NCBI GenBank assembly: GCA_024278775.1
Contig: JAJRSP010000099.1
Location: 1-35,149, forward strand
DNA length: 35,149 nucleotides
Reading direction: 5' to 3'
DNA from: Planctomycetota bacterium
Lineage (GTDB): Bacteria > Planctomycetota > Phycisphaerae > UBA1845
A program made the translations under genes and the position numbers. Numbering within the stretch: position 1 is the first letter of the stretch; each line of letters starts with the position of its first letter. Under the pieces are notes generated by a model, which was not told the DNA's origin, did no database searches, and saw nothing but the letters and a program-made list of their open reading frames with translations. This document shows, one piece after another, positions 26,701-32,765 of the stretch.

Positions 26701-27779
26701 GGTTGGCAGGGGCTAACGCCGCTCAGGCAGGTGCCATTCCGGCACGACTCCGCACCGTTGCAGTAGACGCCGTCATCGCACTCGCTGTCGAGCGCACAAC
26801 CCACGTTGATGCACTGACCCAATGCCTCGTCGCATAGTGATTGTTCGCAAGGCGATGAACCGACCTGGCACAAGCCGTTGGCACAGGTCTCCGTGCCATT
26901 GCAGAACAGCCCGTCGTCACAGTCAGCATCGGTGACGCAGCTTGCATTGGCTGGTGGAACGGCCGGATCGGGACGCAGCGTTCCGACGAAGGTATCGGGC
27001 ACGATATCCGACCTGAGACCCGAGTAGGTGTGGGCGTTCTGTGGGAAGTCATAGTCAGCGTGTTGAACCACCACCTGTCCGGACCAGTCGAATGGCACGG
27101 AGACTTTGTAGTAGCCTGAGTCGTCCGTGATGGCCGTTTGGCCTCGGCCATCGGCTGACACCACCGCACCCGAGACGCCTTTGCCCTGATCGTCGATCAC
27201 TTGACCGTCGATCATTGGCCACACCACAACCTGCGCGTTGAAGTCTGAATCCTGAACACTGGTGCACCCGACCGATAGGCCGTTGACAATCAGAGACAGG
27301 GCAATTGTGTGAATTCCGGCAGTTGTGAAGGTATGCGTCATGCGCCCCCGGTTTCCCTCGTCACCTATCTGCTCAGCTTCATCGACCGACCAGAGAAAGC
27401 TGTCCCCCAGGCTCGAGTCCGCAGTCATCGTAGTAACGCTAGCTACTACGGTCAACGGACGGACGCCATCGATAAGCCGAGATGACAGACTTTCAGAACT
27501 TGCCGAAGCCGAAAACTCACAGCTCGTTGGTCCGTTGGTGGGTTCAATTCCTGCGGTAGATAGAAGCGGGTCTTCGTTGGTGATGGTGACGGTGCCGGGG
27601 TCGACGACCGTACTTTCCAGCGTGCCGCTGTTGCTTGTCGTGCCGTTGTTGCTGGTGTTTTCGTTGAGCACGGACCGACACCCGCCTAGGGCGGTAGCAG
27701 CCGCTAAGATCGTAAGTGCTGAGATCGTAAGTGATTGTCTGGGCCCAATGATGTTACGCGTAAAGCATTTGTCTTGCAC
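23715..27779 (-). CDS. Giant multidomain surface lipoprotein with TSP type-3-like repeats and a large C-terminal domain
   Basis: From GTG 27779 the protein has about 1354 residues. A basic start and hydrophobic stretch end in a lipobox, ALGGC, with Cys34, so lipid anchoring is likely. A Ser/Thr/Asn-rich linker and a PKD-like region follow (about 88-185), then a carboxypeptidase-regulatory-like domain (about 189-258, GQVIDDQGKGVSGAVVSADG). Next come two Cys-rich repeats (DCDDGLFCNGTETC and ECDDGVYCNGAESC, about 284-372) and two LamG/concanavalin-like domains (about 385-518 and 580-778). Each is followed by TSP3-like calcium repeats (about 525-571 and 782-904, e.g. DSDGDGVCNSDDGCPNDPNK). The last 450 residues form a Trp/Tyr-rich domain with GGHMMGRKFPILFAG, perhaps an alpha/alpha-barrel like some polysaccharide lyases (low confidence). 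No PEP-CTERM tail is present. It probably binds or degrades cell-surface polysaccharide. Confidence 0.85.
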   Translation of the reverse strand: MQDKCFTRNIIGPRQSLTISALTILAAATALGGCRSVLNENTSNNGTTSNSGTLESTVVDPGTVTITNEDPLLSTAGIEPTNGPTSCEFSASASSESLSSRLIDGVRPLTVVASVTTMTADSSLGDSFLWSVDEAEQIGDEGNRGRMTHTFTTAGIHTIALSLIVNGLSVGCTSVQDSDFNAQVVVWPMIDGQVIDDQGKGVSGAVVSADGRGQTAITDDSGYYKVSVPFDWSGQVVVQHADYDFPQNAHTYSGLRSDIVPDTFVGTLRPDPAVPPANASCVTDADCDDGLFCNGTETCANGLCQVGSSPCEQSLCDEALGQCINVGCALDSECDDGVYCNGAESCRNGTCLSGVSPCQPGDTCNETNRSCIMPSNCSTSATTWQNTAIDSHSGRFEVEFDAIPNDANMDGTVTLGSSPGSTWSDFAVLINFSVGGTILVRNGGSYQSDVPLSYSPSSSYHFRLDIDVPSHRYSVYVTPADGLERTLALNYGFRTEQATVSSLGVWSMWSGVGSQRVCNFVVGGCQQDTDGDGVPNCNDGCPSDPNKTAPGACGCGVLDTDANNNGTADCNESGGSTQLAETFDSYAPGADPTNWFDTGANNSLIQDDSLFKTSTIGGAAAFGTSSTLTNIHSHYVAPGSSWGSMTFTGRMRLGSSSGGVGVTFVSGYPSRQAYYRLRVKQGGSFHIAPHATNITGGVTDSGVSATANVWYAFHIDVTDTGTRTEIRANVWPAGSVEPGVWQINCYDDSASRLTNGTIGVWSMTSGRKDWDDLLVQPVNCSQDSDRDGIADCQDVCPNTADPSQTDTDGDGRGDACDLCPLDNPDDSDGDGVCNSDDGCPNDPNKTVSGVCGCGISDVDSDSDGTPDCLDGCPTDPNKIAAGLCGCNRSDQDLNGNGIPDGCETQTTDRISQWGITWTFDGQYEFGQFVNGDYWVVGPVNITSISPAPSGGRNGSMINPIPGDDQAYDSRNYDYTPGLLKTAPLTLGVNESLVSTISIQSYPYLDITGTSQPNSGYAVSKTAAILTCLPVAPPSDAFRPPYVGSTKTLYRLSDVQWQKLPSLPAPSSTPSMATYIRYLQRPWIDHKPNWTSRMMHPSDNMPNYGRELAGVISNAACLLCLDFTNNEKEPLLIGMVQIGIDNYHTALLNADMWGVSGGHMMGRKFPILFAGLMLNHNGMLTANYKSSEDTSTYDGTQYNETLWTGWANNGQAPWTFTNPPTSANVMCTLNPYDSTDSLGKSWRYEHIHPQYWRNAPFPNSGNQFPDNKHEPYRRIITQSQVGQTIAARILGLRGYWNYQPYFDYMDRWMYENDEPLFATIQQYWYFASWNPQGGVGWPVGSSFVSDMYLTYRPDY

Positions 27780-27793
27780 GTCGGTTCCCCCCC
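27777..27793 (-). promoter_or_regulatory. Seven-G Shine-Dalgarno and GTG start of the lipoprotein gene
   Basis: On the minus strand a run of seven G (27793-27787) lies 7 nt before GTG at 27779. This favours that start over the upstream ATG at 27845, because it places a compact signal peptide right at the N-terminus. Confidence 0.6.
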
Positions 27794-27960
27794 TAGTGCA
27801 GACTCGCCGTGCTTCGGTAACGCCATCATCATGACGCGCGGACAAGCAAGTCTATCTTCCTTCGTAATAGGAACCCTGGATCCCCATCCTCCAAGCTAAA
27901 AGTTAAAATAGGTTGATTGAGTAGTCAGGTGGAAAAGTTCTGATTATGATCGTGTCTTGC

Positions 27961-28024
27961 CGTCCGATACATATCAGGCGGGTAGGGAGCGGTTATTTTG
28001 CGTCCGATCATTCGGGCGGGTTTC
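27961..28024. repeat. Two imperfect direct repeats 40 bp apart
   Basis: CGTCCGAT followed within about 10 nt by GGCGGGT occurs at 27961 and again at 28001. Location upstream of the lipoprotein gene would suit a regulator-binding site, but no known operator is recognised. Confidence 0.3.
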
Positions 28025-28165
28025 TCCCATGTTCTCGTTGCGAGGATGGTCAGGAGAGACATAGGTGGTGGTGGGCTAATAAGTTATGGCGTGATGAGGT
28101 TGTCGTGTGATTCCTCAGTAGAAAAGACGAGGGCGAGACCGTGGGAATGAGCGGTACCATATAAG

Positions 28166-28193
28166 ACCATTTCGATAGATCGAATGGTTTTTT
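28166..28193 (+). terminator. Rho-independent terminator-like hairpin on plus strand
   Basis: ACCATTTCGA - TAGA - TCGAATGGT followed directly by six T (28188-28193). The stem is nine base pairs with one bulged T. On the plus strand it has the form of an intrinsic terminator, but no plus-strand gene is visible upstream. In the minus direction the hairpin is followed by CTTATAT, a poorer T-tract; it could still serve the minus-strand genes to its right. Confidence 0.55.
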
Positions 28194-28295
28194 GATTGGC
28201 GTCCGGATAAAGGGGAGGTGTCTTGAGTTTTCAAGCCTGACAGGCAAAGAAGGTAGAACAGGCTGTTCCGTAGAACGCCAGCTCCCGTGTTCCGA

Positions 28296-28526
28296 TCAAC
28301 TTGGCTTGGAAGTGCCCGAAGTCTGTCCGGTTTCGAGAGGGGGCTGTTTGGCGGAACCTTCTGTTTCATCAAACCAGTAGCGCACTTCACGCTCGACCTC
28401 TGGTGCCAGACGGGAAACGCTGTTTTGGACGGTGTGGCCGGCGCTGCGGCAGCGATCGATGATGGCGTGTGACGTGACGCCGAGGTCGCGTGACAGCTCT
28501 TTGACTTTTACCCATTGTTTGGACAT
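28296..28526 (-). CDS. Small standalone IF2 N-terminal-domain-like protein
   Basis: The 76-residue protein has a strong AAGGAG ribosome site 7-8 nt before ATG 28526. Residues 5-55 (VKVKELSRDLGVTSHAIIDRCRSAGHTVQNSVSRLAPEVE) follow the pattern of the small helical IF2_N domain: (V)xELAKELGVxxxxLLxxLxxxGxxVxNxxSxL. That domain normally occurs at the N-terminus of translation initiation factor IF-2. The last 20 residues are polar and low in complexity. Nothing of the IF-2 GTPase follows, and no frameshift remnant is apparent. It lies 69 bp downstream of the exosortase-associated membrane protein on the same strand, so co-transcription is likely. Function unknown; RNA or protein binding is possible. 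Confidence 0.72.
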   Translation of the reverse strand: MSKQWVKVKELSRDLGVTSHAIIDRCRSAGHTVQNSVSRLAPEVEREVRYWFDETEGSAKQPPLETGQTSGTSKPS

Positions 28527-28595
28527 GTGGCAGCTCCTTCGGTTGCGTGTTGATTTCGATCGTGATGTATCAGGGCGATTCTGCCGCCGTGCGGC

Positions 28596-29300
28596 TCAAC
28601 GAGTGTTGATCTTTGTCTCGCTTTTTTTTCGATCGGGACGCCAGTCATACCAGGCCTGGACGCAAAACAACACGAAGATCCAAACAAAAACGGCCACCAC
28701 ATAGGCGAAAGTGGGGTTGTCCGCCAACACCACGCGGGCGCGGTTGACGACGTCGGTCATGAACGGACCGGGGTGCCAGATCGCGTATTTCTTCGTTGGA
28801 TCGGCGAAGCCGGCGTCCAACAATAACACTGTAAGCCTGATCACGATGGCCCCGTGTATCACGAGCATGCCCCAGAACATCAGCCAGAAACGTCTTTTGA
28901 TTGCTACGGGTGTGGCTGCAATCAGTGCTATGAGCACGGCCATGGGGGTATAGCCAATAATACGGCTGGAGGTTCGTAAAAACCCGGGAAATGCCGGCGT
29001 GCGGGAGTTTTTGAGGATCATAAGCGTGTCGGTAACGCCCGAAGCGGCGGGTAATTTGAAACCAAGCGGTAGCTTGGCCGGCAGCTTGGCGTTGACCTTA
29101 CGAAGAAGCGTTTCCGATTGGAGGTCGACGAAGTCAACGCGTGCGTGGGACCAGAACCAGAACTGGGAGAATGCGGCGTTGCCCACGGTTCGGAAATACG
29201 AGGCGTAAGCTCTTTCAAAGCTCGGGAAAGTCCAAGTGAGCGCGCCATATACCACGACAGCGATCAGCGAAAAGCGAATGACGGCTTTAGGTTCCAGCAT
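28596..29300 (-). CDS. Exosortase-associated membrane protein (XrtH-partner-like)
   Basis: The 234-residue protein has about four hydrophobic segments: about 7-24 (AVIRFSLIAVVVYGAL), about 112-131, about 137-160, and about 196-217. Between the first and second lies a soluble region of about 85 residues, presumably periplasmic. Its ATG at 29300 lies inside the end of the exosortase-family gene (14-bp overlap), a sign of coupled translation. XrtH-type exosortases usually have a membrane-protein partner encoded immediately downstream, and the size, topology and position match. I do not recognise a catalytic motif. A role in processing or assembling the exosortase substrate is inference. Confidence 0.65.
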   Translation of the reverse strand: MLEPKAVIRFSLIAVVVYGALTWTFPSFERAYASYFRTVGNAAFSQFWFWSHARVDFVDLQSETLLRKVNAKLPAKLPLGFKLPAASGVTDTLMILKNSRTPAFPGFLRTSSRIIGYTPMAVLIALIAATPVAIKRRFWLMFWGMLVIHGAIVIRLTVLLLDAGFADPTKKYAIWHPGPFMTDVVNRARVVLADNPTFAYVVAVFVWIFVLFCVQAWYDWRPDRKKSETKINTR

Positions 29301-29913
29301 GGGCCCGGGCCTTCAATTCTTTTTCCTGCTTCGTCGCCCACGATGCCCAATAGGCCCAAAGCATAATCGCCAGCAGGATAAACAACCCCTGCCAGATGTC
29401 GAGATGCATCACATCAAATGCACTCCTCCAGTGTACGCGCGTCAGGAAGAGCGTCATAATGCGGAGGATGTTGGCTGCCATCAAAATGAGCACGCCAAGA
29501 AGCAACCCACGCCATTTGAACCGAAACATGGCCGGTGATGCGAGCAAGGCCGAGACAAACAATGCGGTCGGCGCGATGGCATCACATCCGCGTTCAACGC
29601 TGATGGAGCCGTCCGGGCTTTTGAGTCGTTTGCCTTGGCGCTCGAGATCGTCGTTGCCAAAGGTTTTGAGGATGCCGGTCGATACGATGGCCGACGACTC
29701 CAGATACCAGGGGAAGAACTGGTTTTTCACCACGTTGAACGTGGTGCCTACGTAGTACACACCCATCAGCACACCGAACACTACCAGGAAGCGCAGATCG
29801 CGTCCGTGGGTTTCCCTCCAGGTGCGGGGTCGTTTCGCGGCGGGCGGTCGCGTACGGTGCGTAGAAGGGGTTTGTGGATCCCCCCGTTTTTTGTTTTTGT
29901 GTTTCTTGGCCAC
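29287..29913 (-). CDS. Exosortase/archaeosortase-family protein, XrtH-like
   Basis: With the suggested GTG start at 29913 the protein is 208 residues, beginning AKKHKNKKRG after the initiator. It has TM segments near 41-55 and a soluble loop, followed by SVERGCDAIAPTALFVSALLAS (Cys110), then GVLILMAANILRIMTLFL (Arg151) and FDVMHLDIWQGLFILLA (His170). The Cys-Arg-His order and spacing are those of exosortase/archaeosortase transpeptidases; the LRI and HLxxWQ context is closest to XrtH. The usual C-S/N-G after the nucleophile is C-D-A here. The open frame extends to 30210, but that part contains a long palindrome and lacks protein-like character. The true start is uncertain. It is followed by an overlapping partner membrane protein. 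Confidence 0.8.
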   Translation of the reverse strand: MAKKHKNKKRGDPQTPSTHRTRPPAAKRPRTWRETHGRDLRFLVVFGVLMGVYYVGTTFNVVKNQFFPWYLESSAIVSTGILKTFGNDDLERQGKRLKSPDGSISVERGCDAIAPTALFVSALLASPAMFRFKWRGLLLGVLILMAANILRIMTLFLTRVHWRSAFDVMHLDIWQGLFILLAIMLWAYWASWATKQEKELKARAHAGT

Positions 29914-30089
29914 GATGAGTGGTTCGTTTACCTTGCCGTAATAATCAACTGCGCACATCACGCCGCAAGCGGGCCATTTTATCGTGAAAAGAGTTCCCTC
30001 GCCACTCGCATCATACTTTGCTACGGGGTTGAAAAGAGCATGTTTATCGGTTGAGGGCGATACGGTCGGACCTTGTCGCTTGGGAACGA

Positions 30090-30121
30090 GGGTCAGATCC
30101 ACGGTGGCGTGCATCTGACCC
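30090..30121. repeat. Long imperfect palindrome (hairpin)
   Basis: GGGTCAGATCCACG - GTGG - CGTGCATCTGACCC: 13 of 14 positions pair, with one C-C mismatch and a 4-nt loop. No T-tract follows on either strand, so it is not an obvious terminator. It resembles a REP/MITE-type element or a protein-binding palindrome. Confidence 0.75.
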
Positions 30122-30192
30122 TGTACCCCCATACCGATGGATATTGCCAATGGGGTGGTGGTTTGTTGCCGGCAGAAAAGCGTAGTTCTTTC

Positions 30193-30221
30193 TTGACGAC
30201 GCCGTGTCAAAAAGCTACAAA
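30193..30221 (+). promoter_or_regulatory. Sigma70-like promoter for rpsA
   Basis: TTGACG (30193-30198), a 17-bp spacer, then TACAAA (30216-30221). This gives 5 of 6 and 4 of 6 matches to the -35 and -10 consensus. Transcription would start near 30228, giving a leader of about 117 nt before rpsA at 30345. Confidence 0.5.
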
Positions 30222-30299
30222 GTCACAAGGTAAATGGCGCTGGTTCGGCAGTGACCGTCGGGTCGAAAAGAATGCCGTGGTGGCCAGTGCCGACAATCG

Positions 30300-30332
30300 A
30301 GAGTGTGCCAAGAGTGTGCCAAGAGTGTGGCA
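30300..30332 (+). repeat. Three tandem 11-bp repeats in the rpsA leader
   Basis: AGAGTGTGCCA occurs at 30300-30310 and 30311-30321, then with one change (AGAGTGTGGCA) at 30322-30332, ending 12 nt before the rpsA start codon. It would be in the mRNA leader if the promoter at 30193 is correct. Confidence 0.85.
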
Positions 30333-30344
30333 GGGTGTATCGTT

Positions 30345-32072
30345 ATGACTGAACAGCCAGAGTCCGCGTCGCAGAAACCGCAGATACCTGAACGCGCGCA
30401 GCCCGCGTCTTCCTCGTCGCCGGCGTCAGACGTCTCCGCTCCTTCCGAAGGAGTTACGCCGGCCGGTGGGGTTACGCGTGATGAGTCCTCGGTGCGGGAT
30501 GCGGGTGGCGCAACGAACGCGGATTCAGTGTCAAACGTGGATGTGTCAAGCGTCGATGTGTCAAACGTGGATGTGTCAAACGTGGATGATAGTGCGTCCG
30601 CGTCTTCGTCGCCCGGTTCGTCAATGAGTGAAATCGACCGGGAAGTAGCGGAGGCCATGAGTGGCATGGCTGCCGAAGATTTGGCTGCGATGACCGGTGG
30701 ACCGGCCGTCCCATCCGCTTCTGATCTTGAAACACTCTCTCCGGGTTCTGAGTTGACGGGTACGGTCGTGGGCGTGTCCGGTGATGACGTGTTTTTGGAG
30801 TTCGGCGCGAAAGAGCAGGGCGTGGTTCCTCGCTCTCAGTTTGGTAAGAAAGAGCCCCTTGAGGCCGGTCGGCGGGTGGACGTGACCGTGGAGCGGTACG
30901 ATGCTGAGACGGGGTTGCTCGTCGTGAACCGCAAGGGTTCGGTTCAGCGAGCCACCTGGGCGAACCTGAGCGTTGGTATGTTGGTGAAGGGTCGGGTGAC
31001 GGGATTGATTCGGGGGGGGCTTGAGCTGGATATGAAGGGTATTCGTGCGTTCATGCCGGCTTCACAGGCTGATATTGTTCAGATGAAGGACGTGTCAACA
31101 CTGCTCAATGAGATGGTGACGTGTGAAGTGGTTGAGCTCGATCGGCGTGGAAAAAATGTGATTGTCAGTCGCCGAAAAGCGATGGAGAAAGAGCTCGCAG
31201 AGAACCGTGAAAAGCTCCAGGCGGAGTTGGCGGTCGGACAAACGCGCATGGGCGTGGTCCGTCGCATTGCTGATTTCGGCGCTTTCGTTGACCTTGGTGG
31301 TATTGATGGGCTGCTTCACATTCGCGAGCTGAGCTGGGGCACTGTCGACAAGGTGACCGACGTCGTAAAAGAGGGCGACACGGTCGAGGTGAAGGTGCTC
31401 AAGCTGGACAAAAAACGCGGTCGGATTTCGCTCGGGCTTAGACAAACATTGCCTGATCCCTGGGTTGGCGTTTCTGATCGATATGCGGAGGGTACCACGG
31501 CCAAGGTCAAAGTTGTCCGGCTGGCTGACTTCGGCGCGTTCGCCGAGTTGGAGCCGGGCGTAGAGGCTCTGATCCCCATCAGCGAGATGGGATGGTCCCG
31601 CGTGAAGAGTGCGGCTGAGGTCGTTTCCGTGGGCGATATGGTCGATTGCAAAATTATCCGAATCGAAAGCGACAAGCGTCGGATTGCCGTGAGCATGAAG
31701 CAGGCGTTAGCCGATCCGTGGGGCGGTGTGCTTGAGAGCTTCGAGGCCAATTCCATCGTGAAGGGCAAGGTGACCCGATTGGCCGATTTTGGTGCTTTTG
31801 TTGAGCTGACACCCGGGGTCGAGGGTTTGGTTCACATCTCAGAGCTGTCGGACCAACGGGTCAAGACTTGCGGCGACGTCGTTCAGGTGGGTCAGGAAGT
31901 CGAGACGCGCGTTCTCGGTGTGGATTCGGAAAAACGACGTATTTCGCTCTCCATCAGGCAGGTCGCCGCTCCGGATGAGGGTGGGGGCGAAGTGGCTGCG
32001 GTTGCCGAAGAGCCTCGAAAGCCCAAAAAACGAAAAAAACCACTCCGGGGTGGTCTGACGTTCGACTGGTAA
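30345..32072 (+). CDS. rpsA: Ribosomal protein S1 homologue
   Basis: The 575-residue protein starts at ATG 30345, with AGGGTG upstream. An acidic, Ser/Pro/Val-rich N-terminal extension of about 130 residues precedes five S1 (OB-fold RNA-binding) domains at roughly 135-198, 211-276, 297-366, 383-452 and 470-538. Signatures include GVVRRIADFGAFVDLGGIDGL and VHISELS. A basic tail (KPKKRKKPLRGG) closes the protein. S1 binds mRNA leaders and recruits them to the 30S subunit. The extension contains four copies of VSNVD/VSSVD (residues 62-81). A run of eight G lies at 31012-31019 in domain 2. Many S1 proteins have six domains, so this is a five-domain version with an unusual N-terminus. Confidence 0.93.
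   Translation: MTEQPESASQKPQIPERAQPASSSSPASDVSAPSEGVTPAGGVTRDESSVRDAGGATNADSVSNVDVSSVDVSNVDVSNVDDSASASSSPGSSMSEIDREVAEAMSGMAAEDLAAMTGGPAVPSASDLETLSPGSELTGTVVGVSGDDVFLEFGAKEQGVVPRSQFGKKEPLEAGRRVDVTVERYDAETGLLVVNRKGSVQRATWANLSVGMLVKGRVTGLIRGGLELDMKGIRAFMPASQADIVQMKDVSTLLNEMVTCEVVELDRRGKNVIVSRRKAMEKELAENREKLQAELAVGQTRMGVVRRIADFGAFVDLGGIDGLLHIRELSWGTVDKVTDVVKEGDTVEVKVLKLDKKRGRISLGLRQTLPDPWVGVSDRYAEGTTAKVKVVRLADFGAFAELEPGVEALIPISEMGWSRVKSAAEVVSVGDMVDCKIIRIESDKRRIAVSMKQALADPWGGVLESFEANSIVKGKVTRLADFGAFVELTPGVEGLVHISELSDQRVKTCGDVVQVGQEVETRVLGVDSEKRRISLSIRQVAAPDEGGGEVAAVAEEPRKPKKRKKPLRGGLTFDW
30528..30587 (+). repeat. Four tandem 15-bp repeats inside rpsA
   Basis: The unit GTGTCAAACGTGGAT is present four times in a row (the second copy differs at two bases). 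It is in frame and encodes VSNVD-VSSVD-VSNVD-VSNVD. Copy-number change would keep the reading frame. Confidence 0.9.
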
Positions 32073-32202
32073 GAGGTTACCGAGCGGATCGATAGTCTTG
32101 CGCTGTGGTCGAGGTGGCCGGTGGCATATCTTCGTGTAGAGTACTACGATTCGCTACGCCTCCGCAGGTCGCTGTGAATTCAGAATTGAATGTGGATGGT
32201 CT

Positions 32203-32667
32203 ATGAAGTTCGGGCTCGTGGACACTATTGTGGAACTGACCCGCGGGGAGCGGATCGTCACGGTGAAGGCCGTTTCGCTGGGTGAGGAGTACCTGGCCGA
32301 TCACTTCCCGACGTTTCCGGTGCTGCCGGGTGTGCTGATGTTGGAGGCACTTGTGGAGTCCGGAGCCTGGCTTGTTCGGGATGCGTTGGAGTTCTCTCCG
32401 GGTGTGATCTTGCTCCGTCAGGCGAAAAACGTAACATATAAGAGCTTTGTCAAGCCGGGTCATCTGCTCCGGCTGGAGGTGAAGTGCCGGCGGCTCGCTG
32501 AAAATGAGAGTGATTTTGAGGGGGTCGGTCGTTGTGGAGATACTGAGGTCGTGCGGGCGCGGTTTGGTTTGCGGCACTTCAGTAGTGGATCGCAACGTGT
32601 GGATGCGGCGTTGGCTGCATCGGCGCGGCGGGCTTTCGTGTTGCTTTGCGGTACCGAGGTGGCGTAG
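32203..32667 (+). CDS. FabZ/FabA-like beta-hydroxyacyl-ACP dehydratase
   Basis: The 154-residue hotdog-fold protein has YLADHFPTFPVLPGVLMLEALVESG, placing the catalytic pair at His34 and Glu48 with the standard 14-residue spacing. It would dehydrate 3-hydroxyacyl-ACP intermediates or act as a related thioester-binding protein. It is the first of five adjacent acyl-chain genes (dehydratase, ACP, dehydratase, two ketosynthases). That suggests a dedicated pathway rather than housekeeping FabZ. The 130-bp gap after rpsA has no strong terminator, so co-transcription with rpsA is possible. Substrate unknown. Confidence 0.82.
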   Translation: MKFGLVDTIVELTRGERIVTVKAVSLGEEYLADHFPTFPVLPGVLMLEALVESGAWLVRDALEFSPGVILLRQAKNVTYKSFVKPGHLLRLEVKCRRLAENESDFEGVGRCGDTEVVRARFGLRHFSSGSQRVDAALAASARRAFVLLCGTEVA

Positions 32668-32765
32668 CCAGTAAGCCTCGCGGAGCGCGATAACGGTGGT
32701 GCTTCCGGATGAACACCGGTGGATGACGATAAGACGAACGATCGAGGATGGAGGCCTGGAGCCCT

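Larger units (their letters stand above)
27780..28295. other. Gene-poor region upstream of the lipoprotein gene
   Basis: 516 bp without a supported gene. The part next to the lipoprotein gene (about 27890-27950) is A/T-rich and probably holds its promoter. Two imperfect copies of a CGTCCGAT...GGCGGGT element start at 27961 and 28001. A plus-strand hairpin with a T-tract ends at 28193. Small inverted repeats follow, including CTTGA..TCAAG and GAACA..TGTTC near 28220-28270; they lie just downstream of the minus-strand IF2-N-like gene. Confidence 0.5.
29914..30344. other. Divergent intergenic region between exosortase unit and rpsA
   Basis: About 430 bp with no supported gene if the exosortase-family gene starts near 29913. 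It holds a long hairpin (30090-30121), a sigma70-like plus-strand promoter (30193-30221) and three 11-bp tandem repeats (30300-30332). A leftward promoter for the exosortase unit should also lie here but was not identified. Confidence 0.5.

Noticed and set aside
29914..30210. N-terminal extension of the XrtH-like exosortase frame
   Set aside because: The 99 extra codons include a near-perfect hairpin, have no ribosome site, and look unlike family members; treated as intergenic, though the exact start remains open.
32038..32054. Hairpin next to an A-rich run at the end of rpsA (a terminator on the minus strand)
   Set aside because: It lies inside the rpsA coding sequence (Lys-rich tail) and no minus-strand gene lies to its right, so the A/T-tract is explained by Lys codons.
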